Assembly: GCA_028284625.1 (NCBI GenBank)
Contig: JANQRH010000008.1
Span: 62,001 to 126,000, forward strand
Length of the DNA stretch: 64,000 bases
Direction of reading: 5' to 3'
Origin: Afifellaceae bacterium
GTDB lineage: Bacteria; Pseudomonadota; Alphaproteobacteria; Rhizobiales; Afifellaceae
In this document: piece by piece, positions 27,287 to 36,003 of the stretch
How the letters are laid out: every line of letters starts with the position of its first letter
Numbering within the stretch: position 1 is the first letter of the stretch
Program-made: the position numbers and the translations under genes
The notes under the pieces: model-generated
What the model was told of the DNA's origin: nothing
The model's input: the letters and a program-made list of their open reading frames with translations, nothing else
Databases searched by the model: none

Positions 27287-28269
27287 TAGTGGGCCCCGGA
27301 TCGGTCAGCGCGGAGCCGCGGGTCGATGAAGACGTAGAGAACGTCCACGATCAGGTTGATCGCGACGAACATCACTGAGATGAGCATGAGATAGGCGGCC
27401 ATGACCGGGATATCGACGAACTGGATGGCATTGATGAAGAGCAGCCCGACGCCCGGCCATTGAAAGACCGTCTCAGTGATGATGGCGAAGGCGATGATCG
27501 CGCCAAGCTGCAGGCCGATCACGGTGACGACCGGCACCATGGTGTTCTTCAAGGCATGGCGGAAGTTCACCACGCGATCCAGCAGGCCGCGCGCGCGCGC
27601 AAAGCGTATGTAGTCCTGCCGCAGAACTTCCAGCATCTCGGACCGCACCAAACGCATAATCAGAGTCATCTGATAGAGCCCAAGCGTGATCGACGGCAGG
27701 ACCAACGCCTTCAACCCGCTCTCAGTGAGAAACCCAGTCGTCCACCAGCCTCCCAAACTAACCGTTTCTCCACGCCCGAACGAGGGAAGCCACCCAAGCT
27801 CGACGGAGAACAGATAGATCAGCAGGATGCCGATCAGAAAGGTCGGCAAAGAGACTCCGATCAGCGAGCTGGCCATGATGAAGTTTGCTGTCACGCCGTT
27901 GCGCTGGATCGCTGTGAATACGCCAAGCGCAATCCCCAAAACGATTGCGAAAAGTCCTGAGACAGCGGCCAGTTCCAGTGTGGCCGGCGCGCGTTCCATG
28001 ATGATCTCGGCGACCGGTCGACCTTGCCGGTAACTCACCCCGAAATTGCCCTGCGCCGCGCCTTGGAGAAATTTGAAATATTGTATTGGAAACGGCTGAT
28101 CGAGGCCGAGCTGAGATCTCAGCCGCTCGACATCTTCGATCGTTCGTTCCTGACCGAGCATGTTGTCGATCGGGTCGCCGACAAAACGGAACATGGAGAA
28201 GGCGACCAGTCCCACAATCAGCAGGACGAGGATCGATTGCCCGATGCGCCGGATGATGAAGGCCAGCAT
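27286..28269 (-). CDS. Peptide-type ABC transporter, permease (DppB-like), second system
   Basis: Inner-membrane permease of 327 residues. Recognised by IIRRIGQSILVLLIVGLVAF, the FRFVGDPIDNMLGQERT region, ERAPATLELAAVSGLF, the coupling loop DYIRFARARGLLDR and TETVFQWPGVGLLFINA. It follows the binding-protein gene after an 85-base gap holding a strong hairpin. Confidence 0.92.
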   Translation of the reverse strand: MLAFIIRRIGQSILVLLIVGLVAFSMFRFVGDPIDNMLGQERTIEDVERLRSQLGLDQPFPIQYFKFLQGAAQGNFGVSYRQGRPVAEIIMERAPATLELAAVSGLFAIVLGIALGVFTAIQRNGVTANFIMASSLIGVSLPTFLIGILLIYLFSVELGWLPSFGRGETVSLGGWWTTGFLTESGLKALVLPSITLGLYQMTLIMRLVRSEMLEVLRQDYIRFARARGLLDRVVNFRHALKNTMVPVVTVIGLQLGAIIAFAIITETVFQWPGVGLLFINAIQFVDIPVMAAYLMLISVMFVAINLIVDVLYVFIDPRLRADRSGAH

Positions 28270-28315
28270 ATGCCGTTGTCGCTCTCTCCTTCGACGCCCA
28301 AGATGAGCCCGCGGG

Positions 28316-28342
28316 GGCGCTCCGGGTCAAGCCCGGAGCGCC
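28316..28342 (-). terminator. Stem-loop between binding-protein and permease genes
   Basis: Bases 28316-28326 pair perfectly with 28332-28342 (11 pairs, mostly G-C) around a 5-base loop. No T-run follows on the coding strand. It lies 12 bases after the binding-protein stop. Confidence 0.6.
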
Positions 28343-28354
28343 GATACTTGGAGA

Positions 28355-29920
28355 TCAGTTGACGGTCACCCACCGCAGGATGAAGAAGTTGTCCGGCCTC
28401 TGGGTCAGGTCGATGTTGCTTCGCGCACCCCAAACCAGCGGCTGCACGTAAAGCGGCACATAGGCCATCTCGTCCTGCAGGATCTTGTGTGCCTCGTCGA
28501 TCATTGACTGGCGTTTGCCCTGGTCGATCTCCGACTGGATCATCGGCAGAAGCTCGTCGACGCGCGCGTTCGAATATCCGCCGAAATTCCAGGACCCGAG
28601 CTTCTTTTCCTCGTTCGGCGTGGAGGCAAGGAAGCGGATCGGATGTTCCGCATCAAAGGTGCCGGGCGACCAGCCGAGCAGGTACATGTCGTAATTGTCG
28701 GCCCGCAGCTCCGGCCAGTAGTTCTGCACAGGCATCGCGTCGAGCGTCGCCGTGATCCCGACCTGCGCCAGCATGCCAGTGACGGCCTGACAGACCGCTT
28801 CGTCGTTCAGATACCGATTGTTCGGGCATTTGAGACCGAACGAGAACCCGTCGGCATAGCCCGCCTCGGCGAGGAGCGCCTTGGCTTTGTCCGGGTCGTG
28901 GGCCGGACGCGCGGCGAGCGACGTCGAATAGCCGTTCATGGCTGGCGAGACGAGCTGGCTCACTTCCTCGGCATTTCCCCGCATGATCGTTTGCAGGATC
29001 GCCGGGACATTCACCGCATGTGCCACCGCCTGGCGGACACGAACATCCGCGAAGGGGTTCGCGTCCGTTGTCTCGGCGGAGAACTTCAGCGCGTCGGCCT
29101 CATGCGGGAAGCCCAGCATGATGACGCGCGCCTCGATTCCCTGGATGACCTTGACGTCCGGATTTTCCTGAAGACGCACCACATCCTGAATGGGCACCGG
29201 GTTGATGAAGTCCACATCGCCCGACAAGAGCGCGGCCAGCGCCGTCGCGGGATTCTGGATCGGCTGGAGCGTTGCTTTGGTGATGTTGTGCTCTGCCTCG
29301 CCCCACCAGCCTTCATGCGGCTGAAGCTCGGTGCGGAGCCCCGGCTCGCGCGCGGTCACCGAAAAAGCGCCGGTGCCATTTGCATTCAGCGTGGCGAAAT
29401 TGCCGTTCTCCTTGTCCGGCAACGCGGCGTTGTTGGCCTCAGCCCAGCCGCTATCCATGATCATCCAGTTGGCGATGCTGCCGGGGAAGATCGGGTTCGG
29501 GGCGTTGGTCAAGAAATCGACGGTGAAGTCATCGACTTTCACGACCTCCTTGACCGGTGCAAACCAACTGCGCGTGTCGGAGGCCTCGTCGGAGGCCCGC
29601 TCATAGGAAAAGATGACGTCATCGGCGTTGAACTCGGCGCCGTCCTGAAACGTGACGCCCTGGCGGAGCACAAAGCGCCAGCCTTCTCCATCGCCGATGG
29701 GCTCCCAGGACGTGGCAAGGGCCGGCTCGACGCTCATGTCCTTTCCGCGGCGGACCAGGCCTTCGTAGACGTTGTTCAAAAAGCCCAGAACGGGGGCGGA
29801 ATTGACCGCGTGCGGGTCCAGCGTCTGCGGGTCGGTGGTGACAGCCCAGGTGAACTCCTCGGCCGTTGCGGGAAGCGTAAGCGCCGTCGATAGGAGCAGC
29901 GCGGAAATCGTTCTGGTCAT
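28355..29920 (-). CDS. Peptide-type ABC transporter, periplasmic binding protein 1 (SBP_bac_5)
   Basis: Exported solute-binding protein of 521 residues with a Sec signal peptide of about 20 residues (ending PATA). Canonical domain order: DPQTLDPHAVNSAPVLGFLN, GVTFQDGAEFNADDVIFSYE, GTGAFSV, then NPFADVRVRQAVAHAVNVPA and YADGFSFGLKCPNNRYLND. It is closely similar in wording to the binding protein encoded just upstream (30058-31647), so the pair probably arose by duplication and may widen the ligand range of one permease set. Confidence 0.9.
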   Translation of the reverse strand: MTRTISALLLSTALTLPATAEEFTWAVTTDPQTLDPHAVNSAPVLGFLNNVYEGLVRRGKDMSVEPALATSWEPIGDGEGWRFVLRQGVTFQDGAEFNADDVIFSYERASDEASDTRSWFAPVKEVVKVDDFTVDFLTNAPNPIFPGSIANWMIMDSGWAEANNAALPDKENGNFATLNANGTGAFSVTAREPGLRTELQPHEGWWGEAEHNITKATLQPIQNPATALAALLSGDVDFINPVPIQDVVRLQENPDVKVIQGIEARVIMLGFPHEADALKFSAETTDANPFADVRVRQAVAHAVNVPAILQTIMRGNAEEVSQLVSPAMNGYSTSLAARPAHDPDKAKALLAEAGYADGFSFGLKCPNNRYLNDEAVCQAVTGMLAQVGITATLDAMPVQNYWPELRADNYDMYLLGWSPGTFDAEHPIRFLASTPNEEKKLGSWNFGGYSNARVDELLPMIQSEIDQGKRQSMIDEAHKILQDEMAYVPLYVQPLVWGARSNIDLTQRPDNFFILRWVTVN

Positions 29921-29998
29921 GGCGTCATGTCCCTTTCCAATCTTAAAGGGCGACCTCTTGGTATGATTTTCAGGTCACTCCTGAAAGGCAGAGTACAA

Positions 29999-30025
29999 CC
30001 GGGGGGAAGCGATGCTTCCCCCCGG
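29999..30025 (-). terminator. Stem-loop between the two binding-protein genes
   Basis: Bases 29999-30010 pair with 30014-30025 (12 pairs, including a run of eight G-C) around a 3-base loop, 33 bases after the upstream binding-protein gene. No clear T-run. It probably limits read-through or protects the upstream transcript. Confidence 0.6.
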
Positions 30026-30057
30026 CCAGGTCGACGACGGTGTCCAACAAAGTTGGC

Positions 30058-31647
30058 TCAGTTCGTCGCGTTGATCGTGAAATATTTCACTTTCGGCTGA
30101 TCCTCCGGATCGACCTCTATCCCGAGATTCTCCGCCATGCCCCAGTTCAGGACCTGGTGGTGGATCGGAATGTAAAGCTGCTCATCCTGCACCACACGCC
30201 AGATGTCGGCGATGTCGGCGTTGCGCGCCGCAAGGTCGGTGTTGGAGGCCAGCGACTTGATCTTGGCGTCAAGCTCGTCGTTGTCGAAGCCGGTGCCGTT
30301 CCACGTGCCGATTTCGCTTTCGCGGCCGTGGACGAGGAAGTTGAAGATGTACTCGGAGTCATAAGTCGGCACGCCCCAGCCCAGCATATAGAAGTCCGTC
30401 TTTCCGTCGGTGATCAACGGGAAGTGCTGTGCCTTGGGCTTGGCGTCGAGGTTCACGGTGATGCCGATCTGTCCCAACATGCCGACCGCAGCCTGGCAGA
30501 TCGCTTCGTCGTTGATGTAGCGATCGTTCGGGCAGTCGAGCCGGATGGAGAACCCGTCTCCGTAACCGGCCTCTTGCATGAGCGCCTTGGCTCCCTCGAC
30601 ATCGGTGGAGCTTTCAGCATCCATCGCCTCGGTCCAACCATTGACGAAGGGCGGTGCGATCATGCCTGCAGGCTGTGACTGGCCCCGCATCACGACTGTC
30701 TGAATAGCGTCGCGATTGATGGCCATCGACATGGCCTTCCTGACGCGAACGTCGGCGAGGGGATTGGCCCCGGACACGTTGTCAGCTTCGATGTCGTCGG
30801 CGCCCTGGTTCATGCCGAAGAAGATCACTCGGTTCTGCGGTGCCTGCTTGACGACCAGCCCAGTAGCGTTGTTCACGCGCTCAAGGTCCTGGACCGGCAT
30901 GTCCTGCAGGAAGTTCACCTCGCCGGAAAGCATTGCGGCGACGCGCGTCGCGGCGTTCTGGATCGGGGTGTAGATGATCTCGCTTATGTCCATCGGGAAC
31001 TGGTCGCGGCCCCAATAATTGTCATTGCGCGACATCACGGTTTTGACGTCGGGCTCGCGACTTTCCAGTTTGTAGGGGCCGGTGCCGTTGGCGTTCGTGG
31101 TGGCGAATGTGATCTCGCCGCCTTCGAAGTCCTGCACCTCCACTGTGTTGTTGGCCTCCGTCCAGCCCTTGTCCATGATGAACAAATTGGTGAGGTTCGA
31201 CGGCAGGATCGGGTTCGGCCCATCGGTGACCATCTCGATCGTGAAGTCGTCGACCGCACGCACTTCGGTGATTGAGCCGATCAGCTCCTTCATGTCGGAG
31301 TTCGGTTGTTTGGCGCGTTCGAAGCTGAAGACCACGTCCTCGGCGGTGAAGTCGGCCCCGTCATGGAACGTCACGCCCTCGCGCAGTTTGAACACCCAGA
31401 CGTTCGGGTCATCTGCGCTGGGCCCCCATTCGGTCGCCAGGGCCGCCTGGAAGGCGCCGGTCGTGTCACGGATGATGAGCGGCTCGTACATCTGGTGACG
31501 GATGGTGTGAGACGGTCCCTCGTTCTGGGAATGCGGGTCGAGCGTCAACGCATCGCCTGCGCGCGCCCACCGAAGTGTCTCCGCGCTCGCCGGAATAGCG
31601 ATGGTTACGGCTAGGGATGCCAAAACGGCTTTTGCTAAGGTACTCAT
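30058..31647 (-). CDS. Peptide-type ABC transporter, periplasmic binding protein 2 (SBP_bac_5)
   Basis: Exported solute-binding protein of 529 residues. The ATG at 31647 has GGGAG upstream and starts a signal peptide of about 22 residues (ending IPASA); an upstream in-frame start at 31701 would add 18 residues that spoil it. Canonical order: GDALTLDPHSQNEGPSHTI, GVTFHDGADFTAEDVVFSFE, GTGPYKLE, then NPLADVRVRKAMSMAINRDA and YGDGFSIRLDCPNDRYINDE. First gene of the second peptide-type importer operon. Confidence 0.9.
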   Translation of the reverse strand: MSTLAKAVLASLAVTIAIPASAETLRWARAGDALTLDPHSQNEGPSHTIRHQMYEPLIIRDTTGAFQAALATEWGPSADDPNVWVFKLREGVTFHDGADFTAEDVVFSFERAKQPNSDMKELIGSITEVRAVDDFTIEMVTDGPNPILPSNLTNLFIMDKGWTEANNTVEVQDFEGGEITFATTNANGTGPYKLESREPDVKTVMSRNDNYWGRDQFPMDISEIIYTPIQNAATRVAAMLSGEVNFLQDMPVQDLERVNNATGLVVKQAPQNRVIFFGMNQGADDIEADNVSGANPLADVRVRKAMSMAINRDAIQTVVMRGQSQPAGMIAPPFVNGWTEAMDAESSTDVEGAKALMQEAGYGDGFSIRLDCPNDRYINDEAICQAAVGMLGQIGITVNLDAKPKAQHFPLITDGKTDFYMLGWGVPTYDSEYIFNFLVHGRESEIGTWNGTGFDNDELDAKIKSLASNTDLAARNADIADIWRVVQDEQLYIPIHHQVLNWGMAENLGIEVDPEDQPKVKYFTINATN

Positions 31648-31686
31648 TTGAACTCCCTGGGATATTTCTTTCGATCGGCTAGTTTT

Positions 31687-31697
31687 GCCAAATTGGC
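31687..31697. promoter_or_regulatory. Short dyad upstream of binding protein 2
   Basis: GCCAAATTGGC at 31687-31697 is a perfect inverted repeat around one base, 40 bases upstream of the binding-protein start. It could be an operator in the promoter of the importer operon; no neighbouring regulator is obvious. The rest of 31648-31841 holds only the weak terminator listed separately. Confidence 0.3.
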
Positions 31698-31776
31698 CCA
31701 AATCTCAAGACCTGTCGAAAGCACGGTTTAGTGGGCCCTGTCGGAGGCGGAATACTCGCCTTGCGGTTCACGGCCC

Positions 31777-31793
31777 AAAAAGCACGGGGGTGC
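31777..31793 (-). terminator. Weak intrinsic terminator after the SDR gene
   Basis: On the minus strand a GCAC/GTGC stem (31782-31785 with 31790-31793) is followed by five T (31777-31781), about 50 bases after the SDR stop. The stem is only 4 pairs, so termination is tentative. Confidence 0.35.
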
Positions 31794-31841
31794 CGGGTCT
31801 GCCGAAGCCGTAAGCCACAGCCGGCCCTGTATATTTTGAGC

Positions 31842-32576
31842 CTATAGGCCGCCGGTCACGTCGACATTGGCGCCGGTGACGTAGTTTGCCTCAGGGCTGC
31901 ACAGCCAGATGATGAGGCCGGCGATTTCGGACGGCTCCGCGAGGCGTGCCAACGGTACGTTTTGCGATGCGCGCCGTCGCGCGCCTTCAAGGCCGATCGT
32001 ATTTTCGAAGATGTCGGTCTCGGTCATGCCGGGGCGCACGCCACAGACGCGGATGCCTTGGGGCGCGAGCTCCTTTGCGAGACCGATCGTGAAGGCGTCG
32101 AGCGCGCCCTTGCTTGCGGCATAGAGCGTGCCGCCCGGGCCGCCGCCGGTGCGGGCGGAGACGGAGGACACATTGACGATGACGCCGCCGCGTCCGGCCA
32201 TTCGGCGTGTTGCTTCGCGCGCTGCGATGATCGCTCCGCGCACATTGACCGCGAAGAGGCGATCAAAGTCCGCCGCATCCAGATCGGCGTTCGCCGCCTT
32301 GTGGTTGATCCCGGCATTGTTGACGAGGGCGTCAACCGGGCCGAGTTGATCGTCCACGGCGGTAAAAAGCTCCGTCACGTCCGCTTCGCTCGCCATGTCC
32401 GCCTTGAGGGCGACGGCGCGTCGGCCGCGTTCGCGAATGTCGGCCGCGACAGCTTCGGCTGCATCATGTGAGCCGTGATAGTTGACCGCGACATCCCATC
32501 CCGCTTCGGCTGCGCGACGTGCAATGGCCGCGCCGATGCCGCGGCTTGCGCCAGTAATCATCATGATCCGGGCCAT
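31842..32576 (-). CDS. SDR-family NAD(P)-dependent oxidoreductase
   Basis: Cytoplasmic dehydrogenase of 244 residues, classical short-chain type. Cofactor motif TGASRGIG at 8-15, NNAG at 86-89, catalytic Ser in VNVSSVS (S137/S138), Tyr152 and Lys156 in YAASK. Length and layout resemble FabG-like sugar or hydroxyacid dehydrogenases. Third gene of a leftward operon behind an aldolase and a glycosidase-like protein, so it probably oxidises a sugar or sugar-acid intermediate (inference). Confidence 0.88.
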   Translation of the reverse strand: MARIMMITGASRGIGAAIARRAAEAGWDVAVNYHGSHDAAEAVAADIRERGRRAVALKADMASEADVTELFTAVDDQLGPVDALVNNAGINHKAANADLDAADFDRLFAVNVRGAIIAAREATRRMAGRGGVIVNVSSVSARTGGGPGGTLYAASKGALDAFTIGLAKELAPQGIRVCGVRPGMTETDIFENTIGLEGARRRASQNVPLARLAEPSEIAGLIIWLCSPEANYVTGANVDVTGGL

Positions 32577-32579
32577 GAC

Positions 32580-34181
32580 TCAGATCTCCGGAGCCACGTC
32601 TCGGGCGCCTTTGAAGTCGGGGCCGCCCGCCGCGATGTGACCGCCGCTTTCGCCGGTCGGATGCCGGCTGACCCAGAAGGAGTAAAGCGCTCCATCAACT
32701 AGCTCAAAGCGCAAGCGCACCGGCCGCCCCGCCAGCGACGACAGATCCGCGCCTGGCCAGTCGACACCGCGCTTGGTCCCGTCTCCGTCGAGCGGCGTGC
32801 AGTCGGCCAGGCCAAAGCCGCGGAGGGGGGCGCCCGATTGATCGAGAACGGCAACGCGCAAGCGGCCGTAGGGCGCCTTCAGATTGACGAAGAGGTGCTC
32901 ACCAGAAAAGCGCAGCGGACGGGTGAGCAGGATGCCGCTGTCGCGATCCGCTGTGAGGCTCACGAAGCCATCGCGGCGCATGGTGGCGAGGCCGGCCATG
33001 CCGTTGCCATCCCAGAACCCGTCCCAAAGGCCACGGCCGGAATAGTAGAACCAGAGTTCGTCTCCCGCGACGCAGAAGCCGCCGCCGACGGATTGGATGT
33101 TGCCCCAATCCCAGGCGCCGTCGTGCTCCTGTGCGCGAATGAACGGACGGCGGTCGGGGCGATGCCAGTGAAAGCCGTCGCGCGAGTAGCCGACCATGAT
33201 CTGGTTGCGCTTCTGGAGGCCGCGCTCGGCGCATATCTCATTTTCGGGCCCCTGGTGCACCGAGAACAAGCCGATCATCAGGCTCTCATAGGGTGTGGCG
33301 TCGAGTGTATAGAGCTGCGGCGGCTGGTCGGGCCAAGCGGGATTGGGCGGATCGAGATCGTCGGCGCCGACCCAGGGCACCGCAGCGGAGATGTCGGCGA
33401 GCCCGGCGGCGAGGTCGGTGTGCTCCAGGAAGTTGCGCACGCGATATTGCTGACCGTCCGGCCTGTTCAACTGCCATTCAATGTCACGCAGCGAGTAGAT
33501 CCACGCGTCGCGAAACGGATCGCGCCAGAACGTCGAGCGGTCGCCGGTCGGCTGCGCTGCCGGGCTTTCGGCGCGCTTGGTCCAATGCACCCCGTCGGGC
33601 GACGTGAAATAGCTGAGTGTGAAGGCGAAGGTTCCGGTCGCCGCGCCCACCAACGGCTCCTTCATGGAGAGCCTTCGCTTCACCGTCTGGATCATTTTGT
33701 AGCGCTCGGACGCTTCGGCGTCCGGATCACGCCAAACCGTCGAACTGTCGCGCGGCAGGTTGAGCACGATGTTGGTGCCGGGCACGACATCGAGCGCGGG
33801 GCACTCCCAGACAATGCCGTCGCGCGACGTTGCGAGACACGTGCACCACATCTCGTTTCCGGCGTACCACATCTTGAAGAGACGATCCTCCGGATCGAAC
33901 CAGACACCGTCGCTGAAGGGCATTGCGAACGGCACGTCGCCCAGCTCCCATTCGTGTTCTGGCTTCAGCAGCGGATTGGCGGAATGCGGCTCAGGATGAT
34001 GGAAAGCACGGGTCAGTGAATGACGTTCGATAAGGAAGTCGTCGACGAAAAGCTGTCGCCCGGCATCAATCGGAATAACGTCCGGCGGAGCATCCAGATA
34101 GGGCACCGGCATGGGCGTGCGCGGAACGGGCCCGTAGTTCGGCGCGTCGACCCGCTCAATGCCGTTGGGCAACAGGGGCAC
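32580..34181 (-). CDS. Glycosidase-like five-bladed beta-propeller protein
   Basis: Protein of about 533 residues without a signal peptide. The GTG at 34181 is chosen because GGGAGG lies about 7 bases upstream and the aldolase stop at 34199 is just before it; the frame is open to 34286 but inside the aldolase gene. Repeated blade-like pieces are visible: GVWFDPEDRLFKMWYAG, ATSRDGIVWECPALDVV, YFTSPDGVHWTKRAES, YSRDGFHWHRPDRR. These S/T-xDG-x-HW repeats resemble GH43/GH32/GH130-type propellers. The RQLFVDDFLIE start is reminiscent of uncharacterised planctomycete propellers (from memory, unverified). The exact activity is unknown; sugar-acid or glycoside processing fits the aldolase and SDR neighbours. 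Confidence 0.7.
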   Translation of the reverse strand: MPLLPNGIERVDAPNYGPVPRTPMPVPYLDAPPDVIPIDAGRQLFVDDFLIERHSLTRAFHHPEPHSANPLLKPEHEWELGDVPFAMPFSDGVWFDPEDRLFKMWYAGNEMWCTCLATSRDGIVWECPALDVVPGTNIVLNLPRDSSTVWRDPDAEASERYKMIQTVKRRLSMKEPLVGAATGTFAFTLSYFTSPDGVHWTKRAESPAAQPTGDRSTFWRDPFRDAWIYSLRDIEWQLNRPDGQQYRVRNFLEHTDLAAGLADISAAVPWVGADDLDPPNPAWPDQPPQLYTLDATPYESLMIGLFSVHQGPENEICAERGLQKRNQIMVGYSRDGFHWHRPDRRPFIRAQEHDGAWDWGNIQSVGGGFCVAGDELWFYYSGRGLWDGFWDGNGMAGLATMRRDGFVSLTADRDSGILLTRPLRFSGEHLFVNLKAPYGRLRVAVLDQSGAPLRGFGLADCTPLDGDGTKRGVDWPGADLSSLAGRPVRLRFELVDGALYSFWVSRHPTGESGGHIAAGGPDFKGARDVAPEI

Positions 34182-34198
34182 GCTTGCTCCTCCCACAG

Positions 34199-35083
34199 CT
34201 AAGCGGCCGCGCGCATCTCCGCCTCCAGCCATGCATCGAGCTTTGCGAGCGCATGCTTTGGGGCCGGTCTGAACGGGCGCCTGCAAGGACCCACCGGCAC
34301 GCCGACCTTGGCCATGGCGTATTTCAGCCCCTCAACCACGCCGGTCTCCAGCAGGATCTCTATCAAAGCCTGGGACTTGGCCTGCAGAGCACGAGCAGTT
34401 TCCATATCGCCCGCGGCAACCGTGCGCTGGATGCCCACATAGACATCGCCGATCAAATTATACGTGCTACCGATCCCGCCATCGGTCCCGGCCGCAACTG
34501 CGGCGATGAACATATCGTCTGAGCCGAAGAAGCACTTCTTGTCGGGGGCCGCCCGACGCAGACGCGTGAACTCGAACAGATCCTTGGCGGTGTATTTCAT
34601 GCCGGCGACTGCGGGCGCCTGGAGCAGCGCGATCAGCTGTTCGGTGTGTAGTGCAACGCCGGTGAGGGCCGGGATGTTGTAGACCATCAGCGGCAAGCCG
34701 GCGGCGTCTGCAATGGCGCTGTAATAGTCGGCGATCTCTTCGAAAGAGAATTTGTAATAGAACGGCGGAACGGCTGCGACGCCGTCATAGCCGGCGTCAG
34801 CGGCGATGCGAGCCAGCGCGACAGCGTCGCGGGTCGACGCCGCGCCGACATGAGCAATCAGCGCGCCGCGCCCTTTGGCAATTGCGGCCGTCGCGCGCAG
34901 CACCTCGGCGCGCTCGTCGCGGCTCATCAACATCGCCTCGCCGGTGCTGCCGCCGACATAAAGACCATCGACGCCGCGGGCGAAGATGAAACTCGCAAGC
35001 GGCTCAATCGCCTCCACCGCGACGGTGGCGTCGTCCTTCATCGGCGTCAGCATGGCCGCGTGAATCGAGCCGGGAATTTTCAT
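34199..35083 (-). CDS. Dihydrodipicolinate synthase/N-acetylneuraminate lyase family aldolase
   Basis: Cytoplasmic class I aldolase of 294 residues. GGSTGE at 44-49 binds the keto acid carboxylate, Y135 lies in YNIPALTG, and K163 in GMKYTAKD is the Schiff-base lysine. The GGSTGEAMLMS and YNIP wording is nearer to N-acetylneuraminate lyase than to DapA. First gene of the leftward operon aldolase, propeller, SDR, divergent from a GntR regulator. It probably cleaves a 2-keto-3-deoxy sugar acid or sialic-type acid to pyruvate and an aldehyde; the substrate is inferred. Confidence 0.87.
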   Translation of the reverse strand: MKIPGSIHAAMLTPMKDDATVAVEAIEPLASFIFARGVDGLYVGGSTGEAMLMSRDERAEVLRATAAIAKGRGALIAHVGAASTRDAVALARIAADAGYDGVAAVPPFYYKFSFEEIADYYSAIADAAGLPLMVYNIPALTGVALHTEQLIALLQAPAVAGMKYTAKDLFEFTRLRRAAPDKKCFFGSDDMFIAAVAAGTDGGIGSTYNLIGDVYVGIQRTVAAGDMETARALQAKSQALIEILLETGVVEGLKYAMAKVGVPVGPCRRPFRPAPKHALAKLDAWLEAEMRAAA

Positions 35084-35173
35084 CAGACCCCCAATAGTCG
35101 CGAAGTCTATCGCCGCCTACCGGAAGCGGCACGCGGCGAAATCTCCTCCGCCGAGTTACGCGGTCGCGGCATT

Positions 35174-35216
35174 TTGGTCAACCAGATTTGATTTTTGAAA
35201 TGCCATTTTTGCATTT
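35174..35216. promoter_or_regulatory. Candidate operators in the aldolase/GntR divergent promoter
   Basis: TGGTCAACCA at 35175-35184 has the TGGT/ACCA arms of GntR/FCD sites, with a 2-base spacer. AAATGC (35198-35203) and GCATTT (35211-35216) form a second inverted repeat with a 7-base spacer, and a further half-site, TTGGTCGAC, begins at 35238. The gap 35084-35255 serves the divergent aldolase operon and GntR gene; I see nothing else there. Confidence 0.45.
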
Positions 35217-35255
35217 TGACTTGCCATCTGTTCCAATTTGGTCGACAGTTTTGGG

Positions 35256-35963
35256 ATGAACATCGAGGTCGCCTCACACCAGATCGCCGAAGCGCTGGCT
35301 GCGGACGTGCGGGCCGGCACGCTTGCTCCCGGCGAGATGTTTCCTTCTGAGCGCGACTTGTGCGGACGCTTCGGCGTCGGCCGGAACGTGGTTCGCTCCG
35401 CCATCAGCAACCTTCAGGCCATGGGTCTGGTGGAACACGAAAGGGGACACAGGCCGCGCGTCGCCGCGCCGAATCTCTCCAGCCTGGTCGCCAATGTCAG
35501 CGATGCGGCGCGCTTCTTCTTTGCCGGCACCGAAGGGCGGGCGCATTTGGAGCAGGCCCGGCTGTTCTTGGAGACGAGCCTGGTTCGGCACGCCGTCCAC
35601 CATGCGACCAACGCTCATATCGGCCGGATGATCGAAGCGATCGCCGATTGCGACGCGTCGCTCAACGACCAAACGGCCTTTCGCAACGCCGACGTTCGGT
35701 TTCACCGCGTGCTGGCGGAGATCCCGGGCAACCCGATCTTCGTTGCCCTGCACGAAGCCTTCGTCGAGCGGCTGATGAAGGAGCGCGTTCTGCCGAGCAA
35801 TTTCGACCGCTACATCCGTCGCAGCAACGAAGAACACAAACAGATTGTTGGAGCGCTGCTCGACAAGGACGCCGACCGGGCGGAGTCCATCATGAAGGAG
35901 CATCTCGCCCGCAACTTCGCGTCACACTTTCGCGACGCTCTTGCCGGCTCCGGCACAACATAA
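35256..35963 (+). CDS. GntR-family regulator with FCD domain (second)
   Basis: Regulator of 235 residues. Winged helix-turn-helix at about 5-75 (MFPSERDLCGRFGVGRNVVR), then a helical FCD effector domain (EQARLFLETSLVRHAVHHAT, FRNADVRFHRVLAEIPGNPI, EEHKQIVGALLDKDADRAE). The ATG at 35256 is preferred over the in-frame TTG at 35238 because the latter falls on a TTGGTC half-site. Divergent from the aldolase operon and 40 bases ahead of the permuted binding-protein gene, so it could control both. Confidence 0.87.
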   Translation: MNIEVASHQIAEALAADVRAGTLAPGEMFPSERDLCGRFGVGRNVVRSAISNLQAMGLVEHERGHRPRVAAPNLSSLVANVSDAARFFFAGTEGRAHLEQARLFLETSLVRHAVHHATNAHIGRMIEAIADCDASLNDQTAFRNADVRFHRVLAEIPGNPIFVALHEAFVERLMKERVLPSNFDRYIRRSNEEHKQIVGALLDKDADRAESIMKEHLARNFASHFRDALAGSGTT

Positions 35964-36003
35964 CCAAGCCGGGGCATCGTTGTCCGAATAAGGGAGGAAG
36001 ATT

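Noticed and set aside
28643-29893. A 416-residue antisense open frame opposite binding protein 1
   Set aside because: It reads as the complement of a signal-peptide-bearing SBP_bac_5 protein, with no domain of its own.
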